Assembly: GCF_047663525.1 (NCBI RefSeq)
Contig: NC_092587.1
Span: 35,703,001 to 35,767,000 of the forward strand
Source: Anas platyrhynchos
Lineage: Eukaryota > Chordata > Aves > Anseriformes > Anatidae
Direction: 5' to 3'
DNA: 64,000 nt
A program made the translations under genes and the position numbers. Positions 57,743-64,000 of the stretch are shown here, piece after piece. The notes below the pieces were generated by a model. It was not told where the DNA came from. It saw only the letters and a list, made by a program, of their open reading frames with translations, and made no database searches. Within the stretch, counting starts at the first letter, position 1, and each line of letters starts with the position of its first letter.

Positions 57743-59900
57743 CTTTCAAATGACTTGAAGAGGACTTGTAAATTTTTCAAAGGGAAAAAGTACAATTGGG
57801 ACATGTAAAAACGAATGATAATTCTGTACCCAGTTTTTTTTCCTCTGCAACTGTAGTATTAAAAAATGTAAATATGTATAATATGTAAATATAGAAGATA
57901 TATATATCTTTTTTGTCAACATTAGGATAGAACTACTCCTGACAGGGAATTTAACCCATGGAAGATCTATGACAGAGTCCTAAAGGCAAAAGTGTTGTTG
58001 ATGAAGTTGATATGTATTTGTTTTTAATATTGCTCCTTTTTTTAGAGTGCAATTTACTCTTCCTTGCAAGAGAATTTGCGAAAAATTATGATTGGTCTTT
58101 AAAGGGTGTTTTGGTTTTCCTTTAACCACTGCTGTTGTTTTGGAGTCTACTTGAATGACTCTAGTATCACAAAACAGGAGGACTGTTAAATCAGGTCTCT
58201 TTAAGTAGGTGTGAATGGAGACTAAAAGCACAGACAGGACAGAGTGGAAATGCCTTTCTCTTTCCTCCACATCCAGACTGTTAGTTCACTACTACGAGAT
58301 GATGAATTCACAGCTTTTTTTTAAGTCCTTGTCCGTATTTGGTGCCATGTTGTCTGCTCTGTATGTGGAAATTTTGCACTCCGGGTTGTCAGACTGAGTG
58401 TAGAAAGTCCTTTTGTAAAGTAATGTTTTCAGAATTTTTCATCCTGTTGCTCACCACAAGAGAAGTGGCTTCTTAAAGTAAGATAGCTTTTTGAGAATTC
58501 TGTTTGCAGACGTAGTTTTAAAAGGTTAAAAATTTTGTATTGTAAGAATTTTGGGGCTGTCAGTAGGCTAGATAGCATTATGCCTCAGTGGTAACTGAAT
58601 ACCAGAAAAATAACACCAGTTCAGATCTTGAAAAAGGACCTCACCCACTGCTGACTTACGACTGAGATACTAAGTGAAAAATGTAGTAAGACTATGTGTA
58701 TTTATTTTCTGGGATCAGTAGTCACGACTTTCCAGTACCACATGATTGGGTTGCAGAGATGCAGAATGAAACTTCCTGCTCCAAAATATATAAAATGAGA
58801 GGAGGAAGAGAAGAGGAAAACAGACAAAATCCCTCAGAAAACAACTTTTACTTGTGTGGATACTACAGGTGTACTAGTTTCACGTGAAGAACATGTAAAC
58901 GTTCCAGGTTTCACTCTTTCTGCGTAGAAACCTGTCTAAAGATGATCAGTAGTATCCAAATAGCTCTTCTAGTTGCCGTATTTAATCTGTAAGAAGAGCT
59001 GGATCCATGCTATTTAAAATTATTCATAATTAGTAGTGAAAGATTTAGGTCTAAATTAAACAGTAGTAACCTGTGATAGCATCTGAGAGTTTTGTGTTTT
59101 TTATACCGTGCTTATCTGTCCAGGTCAGTATGCAACACGTTTCCATTTTATTGAAAAAAAAAAAAAAAAAAAAAGGTATGAAATTTATAAGTGATTATTT
59201 CGTTGCTAAAAGAAGAGGAAATTCACTGCCTTGATATCTCTGAGACCTGTTTTCCAGTGTTCTTGATTAGAATCAAATATTAGAAGGAAAATCAAATAGT
59301 CGCTATCACATGGGTCTAAGAATATTCCTTTGCAAGCTTTGTGAAAGAAATCTAGCTATGCAAAACTAGTGCAGCAGTTTGTTACATGTTTTTCCTTGGT
59401 TAGTCATGGCATTCCTAACTGTTTGTTTTAATATACTGGAATCATGTTTAACTGGAATGTTTTAATGCCTGGTTGTGCATTCATTCATTCACATCCACGG
59501 TCTCACTGCATGTCAGTAAAGCACATGCCTAGGTGTTAAATAATCAGGCTCTCAAATTGCACATAAATTTTATATTTTTTTCAACATTATGTTGGTAACT
59601 GTTGTTTCAAAGGTTCTTAATTTTGAAAGAAATTGAATATTGGAATATATAATTTTTGACTTCCTTTATATTGAAAGTCTGAAAAGGAAAGTTAATTGTA
59701 GTAACAATATTGCCCATGTATTGAAGTATGTGCAGCGTTCTTTTATATGGTTGACAATGTTTTATGTTCTATTATTTCATTTTAAACATTGCTGGTTTTA
59801 GTGTTGCTAAATACATCAGTAATCGTAATCTTGTTAAAATTACTTTTTTAAAAAAGTAATTTTTATTTACTTTTTTTTTTTTAAAAAAAAAGTAAATAAA
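57743..59900 (+). other. TBK1: TBK1 3' UTR (end uncertain)
   Basis: A+T-rich sequence follows the TAG at 57740-57742. Candidate signals are a variant ATTAAA at 57858, another at 59054, and canonical AATAAA at 59895 and 60718. None is decisive. An A run at 59154-59174 is genomic and could prime oligo-dT artefacts. Confidence 0.4.
59154..59174 (+). repeat. Poly-A run of 21
   Basis: A plain A run in the sense orientation of TBK1, about 1.4 kb after its stop. It may mark the tail of an old retroposed sequence whose body I cannot recognise, or be simple sequence. Confidence 0.8.
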
Positions 59901-59915
59901 AAAAGTAATTTTAAC
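59833..59915. repeat. Nested AT-rich inverted repeat (palindrome)
   Basis: The outer left arm GTTAAAATTACTTTTTT pairs with AAAAAAGTAATTTTAAC at the right end. An inner TTTATTTACTTTTTTTT pairs with AAAAAAAAGTAAATAAA. The left side has an extra internal AAAAAAGTAATT, itself complementary to the left outer arm. The whole stretch could fold into a long hairpin in DNA or RNA, and it contains the AATAAA at 59895-59900. Confidence 0.85.
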
Positions 59916-62900
59916 TAAGCACTAGCTAAAGAACCTGAAATAATCAGTTCATAATCTACTGATTATGTTCTTATGAAGCGTGTATCTTTGTCATATTGAA
60001 GCATGGTGTATGATACCATGGAATTTTTGGCTCATACTAAGTGTCCTGATACTATCAGTTGCACTACTGATTTGCCAAAAGAAGTAATAGAAAGTAATAT
60101 ATGGTTCTTCCTCCTGAAGCTGGTGAACTGTTTTGGGGGGTTTAGCTTAGTATATTAATTATCTGTTACTTGAACAAATCTGTCTTCATACGAATTGTGA
60201 AAATGCATGAGTGAATGACTTAAATACATCAGCAACCACTTACCGTAGGGTGTGTACTTCTTTGTGTTTCCATAATTTCACTTTTTGTCCATTTCAGTAC
60301 TACCTTTATATTTTTTTAATTTCACTGTATGCTCATACAAAATAAGTCTCAAATCTGAAGTAGCAAAGTGCAGTCCAGCATGCATTAGTTGGCTGTCCAG
60401 AAAAAAGTATTCTGAATAACAGAATTACCACTATAAGTGCTATATGGAGAGTCACTAATCCCTTTTATTTTTAAACTACTATGCTGTTCTGTGTTCTGAT
60501 CAAAGTTAGTTCTCTGTAAGAGTGGCAAAATCCCTAGACTCTGAAACAGTCCACTGGTGGAGCTTGATCAGTGCTCATTTAGGTAGATCACCATAAAAGT
60601 GGTAATCATAGAATAACGTTGCATGTAGTACTATGATAAGGATTCAAAAGGCTGAATGGAAGAGTTTTTTTTGTTTGGTTTGGTTTAAGTCTTAAATCCT
60701 AGAAGTGGGAGATGTGGAATAAACTGGAGTTGCATAGGTGTTTGGGAAAAATTAAACACGGAACTATAGCTAATAGTTCTAACTATAGTTGCATAGCCTT
60801 ATATTAGGGTGAACTCCCCTCCAGGAAGGGCAGGGTAAGTGACTTGGTTACCCCCACATGGTCAGCTGAACTGGTGACAGCTGCTAGCAAGAGACCTGGA
60901 AGCCAGTGACAGAATCCCACCTTGGCCTGTGCAGAGGAAAGCATGGTTTACTGGTGACCAGCACAATGAAAAGTGTGTCTAAACTGGCTTATCAGTAACA
61001 ATTTAAAAAGGTACAGGCTACTGAAGATCAGTTAGAGGAGAAAAAAGAAAATGGCTAAGGAAAACTTGCCTGGGAAGTACAGGAAAAAATTGAAGTCAGT
61101 TGGCTGAAAGGAGAGAAGATTGGACGAAGGGGGGAACAGAAGCCATCAGTCATCTAAAGGCTGTTAAAGTCTGTGGTGAAAGGATTAGAGACTACAAGTA
61201 CAAACTGTAGTGCAAGAAAGAGGAAAAAATCAGAGTTAGGTAATGTCTTTCTGAGAGTGAAGAGAGTTAAGTGGCTGAACAGACTGTTCTGGGAGGTGGG
61301 CGGTGTATGTTACATAGGGGAGTTAATAGGTTAATTGTCAGGAGCTCTTGTGGCCAGTTCTGCCAGCAGCAAGGCAGAAGCTTTCCAGCTCTACTTTTTT
61401 CTGCCCTGTGAACTCTGTTGCATGCTTTTTGGTTATTTGTTCCATTGATTGCAAAGAAAAAAATATGTTAGGGGTGGTTATTCCTCAGTGGACTTTGCTC
61501 TTTTGATGCAGGTACCAGTGTGGCCAGCACCGACTGTGCTTGTGGATGTCCGTGCGGGCATCTTTTGGCAAACTTTACTTCATATTGACAAGGAAGGCTG
61601 ACAGCAACAGGTAGAGCTGCTGGTGTGCTACAGCCATGGGCATGCTGCAGTTGTTCAGAGGTGTACTTCTGTCCTGAGGAGTTGCACTAGCGTTCACTGA
61701 GGTCTGGCATCTACTGACATACAACACCATCATTTCCCAGCTCCCCCTGTGCCACCATGAGGGCTGCTTCAGCATCCCTGTGTACTTGGGCCATGCGGTG
61801 GGGGTTTGTTAGCGATTCCAGAGCCAGCTGTGAGCAGCACACCGTGTCCCAGCTGGGCTCACAGCAGGCACCTCGCTAAGCAGCCGTCAGCTTTGCTTGC
61901 CAGGCACGTTTGCTAACTCATCGTGAAAGGAGCTGACGCTGGCGTGACCGCACTGCTGCTTCCCTGGTGACGGCTGTGGGAGCCTTACTGTGGTTTTAGG
62001 TAGAAGCAGATAGGAGCAGGCTACGATCTTTGTGTAAATCAGATGAAAGGATTCAGATTTGTATGGGCTTTCAATACACCTGGCTCTTGCTGCACGGTGG
62101 GTGAGGGGCTGTCCTGAGAAGCTCCGTGCAGACACCTCGTCATGAAAACCAACATGCAGCCCTGCAGAAAGAGGACAGCGCAGGTAGGCCTGGAGTGCTG
62201 CAGAGCCCCAGGCAGCAGCTGTTCCTCCCAGAGGCATTTTCATGGACAGGTCTCAGGAAGGGACACATGGGGCCATGCTCAGGCTGTGGCAGTCACTGGG
62301 ACAGGTTGCAGGTGTGCCCAGCACTGCCATGAGGTGACCAAAGCCATGAGGTGGCTGCAGGGCCTAGATTGCCCTGGCACCTCCCCACATGTGTCAGCAG
62401 TGCTGGCACCGTACCCCTCACCTGGCCCTAAGGAGAGCCTTGTTTTTTTTCCAAATATCGCATGTGTGGGTGCTGTCAGCCGTGTTCCTCACAGGCACAG
62501 CACAACCCGGGTACCACCACTGTGCACCACAGGGCTCCCGTAGCTCCATAAAGCCGGTGCTGGTGTGCCCTATGTCCAACCTGCTGGATGCGAGGAGGCT
62601 GTGTCTGGAAATACCGAGCATCACAAGGTTGTATCACCTATACGCCAAGAAAACGTCTTTTGGGGGTACGTAGTAGACAAAGGTGGGTTTTTCTTTCCTC
62701 ACACGGAAACAACTTCCCTGTTTTCCAGCCATTGAATTGTCACCAAAATACTCTCCAATGCAATGATTCAATTCACCTGCTTGCTTCTGTTCTCTCCTGT
62801 GCCAGAAGTCCTTTTGGTGGAGCTGCTGGAACGTTTTCATTACTGGGAAATTTCAGAAGAAAAAGCCAGCAGACTGCAGACAGAACTTGCAAGAAGGGCA

Positions 62901-64000
62901 GCTGGCTCTGCCTGCTGAGCAGCTCTGCTGTGGCTGCCTTTACTTCGCTTAAAAACGTGATGTACCTCGTTTTGTTTTCAGGGCTTTTATAAAGCATAGG
63001 GGAAAAAAATCTTCTCCCATTGAGTTCTCAGTGGGACGCCTTCTTCATAGTTTCAGTTTCCCTCCCCCAAAAACCAAACCCATACCTTTTAGGTTAATCA
63101 AGCGCTGTCCTTAGAGGAGTGATGCATGAAGGTGTGTGATTTGCGTTTGATTTATCTAATCTCTGAAAAGAGATGAGATTTGAAACCCACAGCAGCACAG
63201 AAAGGTCAGTCTTTTCTTATGTTTTGTTGTGGCTTAAAGATGTGTTATAGCCTCATATTGTCCTCTGCTGAGTTATAAAATTCCTGTTATAAGGTTCCCA
63301 TCAGTACACCTACCTTCTATAGCTCTGTTTTTGCAGTTACTAGCCTGAATGGAAACATGTCGATGTGAAAAAAAATACATATCATTTAAGATAGTGCATC
63401 GTTTGTTCTGACAGGATGTGTAAGTACAGTTATGTGAAAGTAGACCTTAAAAATCACTTTTTCCTTTTTTTTTTTTTTTTGTCCTTTTATGGTCAAGCAT
63501 TCTGTGGCAAGAGCTTGAAGTGTCATGTTGGATTATGTGTCTTCCAGTAATGTTTTCTCAGAACAATTACAGCTTGCAACGTTTTTCCTTCTCCTCTATG
63601 ACAAGCTCAATTTTTATCAGCCATAGTCCTTCAAGCTGCTCTCTTAAATCCCTGGCAAAGTAGCACAGGGAGCATTCAACATTTATAGCCTCGCATGAAT
63701 ATAATATCTAAAAGCCGTACAGCGGTATGGAGATGAGAGGGAAGAGGAGCTAAATCACGCCCAGACTGCTGCGAGAAGCTCAGTGCCTGCCTGGCGCGCA
63801 GGCACGCTGGCAAGCTGGGCTGCTGGGCTGATCTGGCAGCTGCAGACACCTCCAGGGCTGCAGCGAGGTTTGTGGCCACCGTGGTAGCCTCCGCTGGGAA
63901 AGCCGTGGTCTGCTTCGGGTATCCCTGTGAAGCAGAAGTTACGTCTGAATTTATGAAATACTTTTCTGAGGTTTCAGGCTGCCTGGCAAGGCGTTATAGA
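59916..64000. other. Region downstream of TBK1, no gene recognised
   Basis: No exon with a recognisable product, tRNA or structured RNA was seen on either strand. From about 61500 to 62600 the sequence is richer in G+C and has several overlapping open frames up to 134 codons, none similar to a family I know. A T run lies at about 63467-63480. In other vertebrates RASSF3 follows TBK1, but I see no part of it here. Confidence 0.5.

Noticed and set aside
62142..62992. Frames of 133 and 134 codons downstream of TBK1
   Set aside because: No recognisable domain, overlapping frames on both strands and no supporting splice or promoter signals.

Overview
This window is vertebrate nuclear DNA, almost certainly from a bird. 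It has GT-AG introns of 0.1-4 kb, CpG-island promoters, several 5'-truncated CR1 LINE copies (the dominant avian retroposon) and an avian-type solo retroviral LTR. Two complete genes lie head-to-tail on the + strand, in the order known from vertebrates: XPOT (exportin-t, the tRNA nuclear export receptor) and then TBK1 (TANK-binding kinase 1, an innate immune and autophagy kinase). I built both exon by exon from splice sites and protein similarity. The exons join in frame to 962 and 729 codons, equal to the usual vertebrate lengths as I remember them, with no frameshift or internal stop.

Layout: 1-640 is a CpG-island promoter with ZNF143/THAP11-like 'ACTACA..TCCCAG' motifs and the likely non-coding XPOT exon 1. 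2566-26630 holds XPOT exon 2 to the stop codon (24 coding exons), followed by a 3' UTR with polyadenylation signals to about 27.2 kb. 27.2-32.6 kb is intergenic and contains a solo LTR with target-site duplication (29934-30511) and a CR1 remnant. 32.6-33.1 kb is a second CpG island, preceded by a GGGAA microsatellite, and is the probable TBK1 promoter. 35984-57742 holds the TBK1 coding exons (20), with CR1 insertions and an older LINE fossil in introns. 57743-64000 is the TBK1 3' UTR and downstream DNA with no recognisable gene.

The two proteins act in separate pathways: XPOT carries mature tRNA out of the nucleus with RanGTP, and TBK1 relays STING, MAVS and TRIF signals to interferon regulatory factors and phosphorylates autophagy receptors. 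Nothing suggests that they are co-regulated.

No novel gene system is visible. The points most worth checking are three GC-AG introns in two neighbouring genes, the near-perfect inverted pair of ZNF143/THAP11-type sites, a 44-codon upstream reading frame that crosses the first XPOT intron, a nested AT-rich palindrome downstream of TBK1, and the intact solo LTR.
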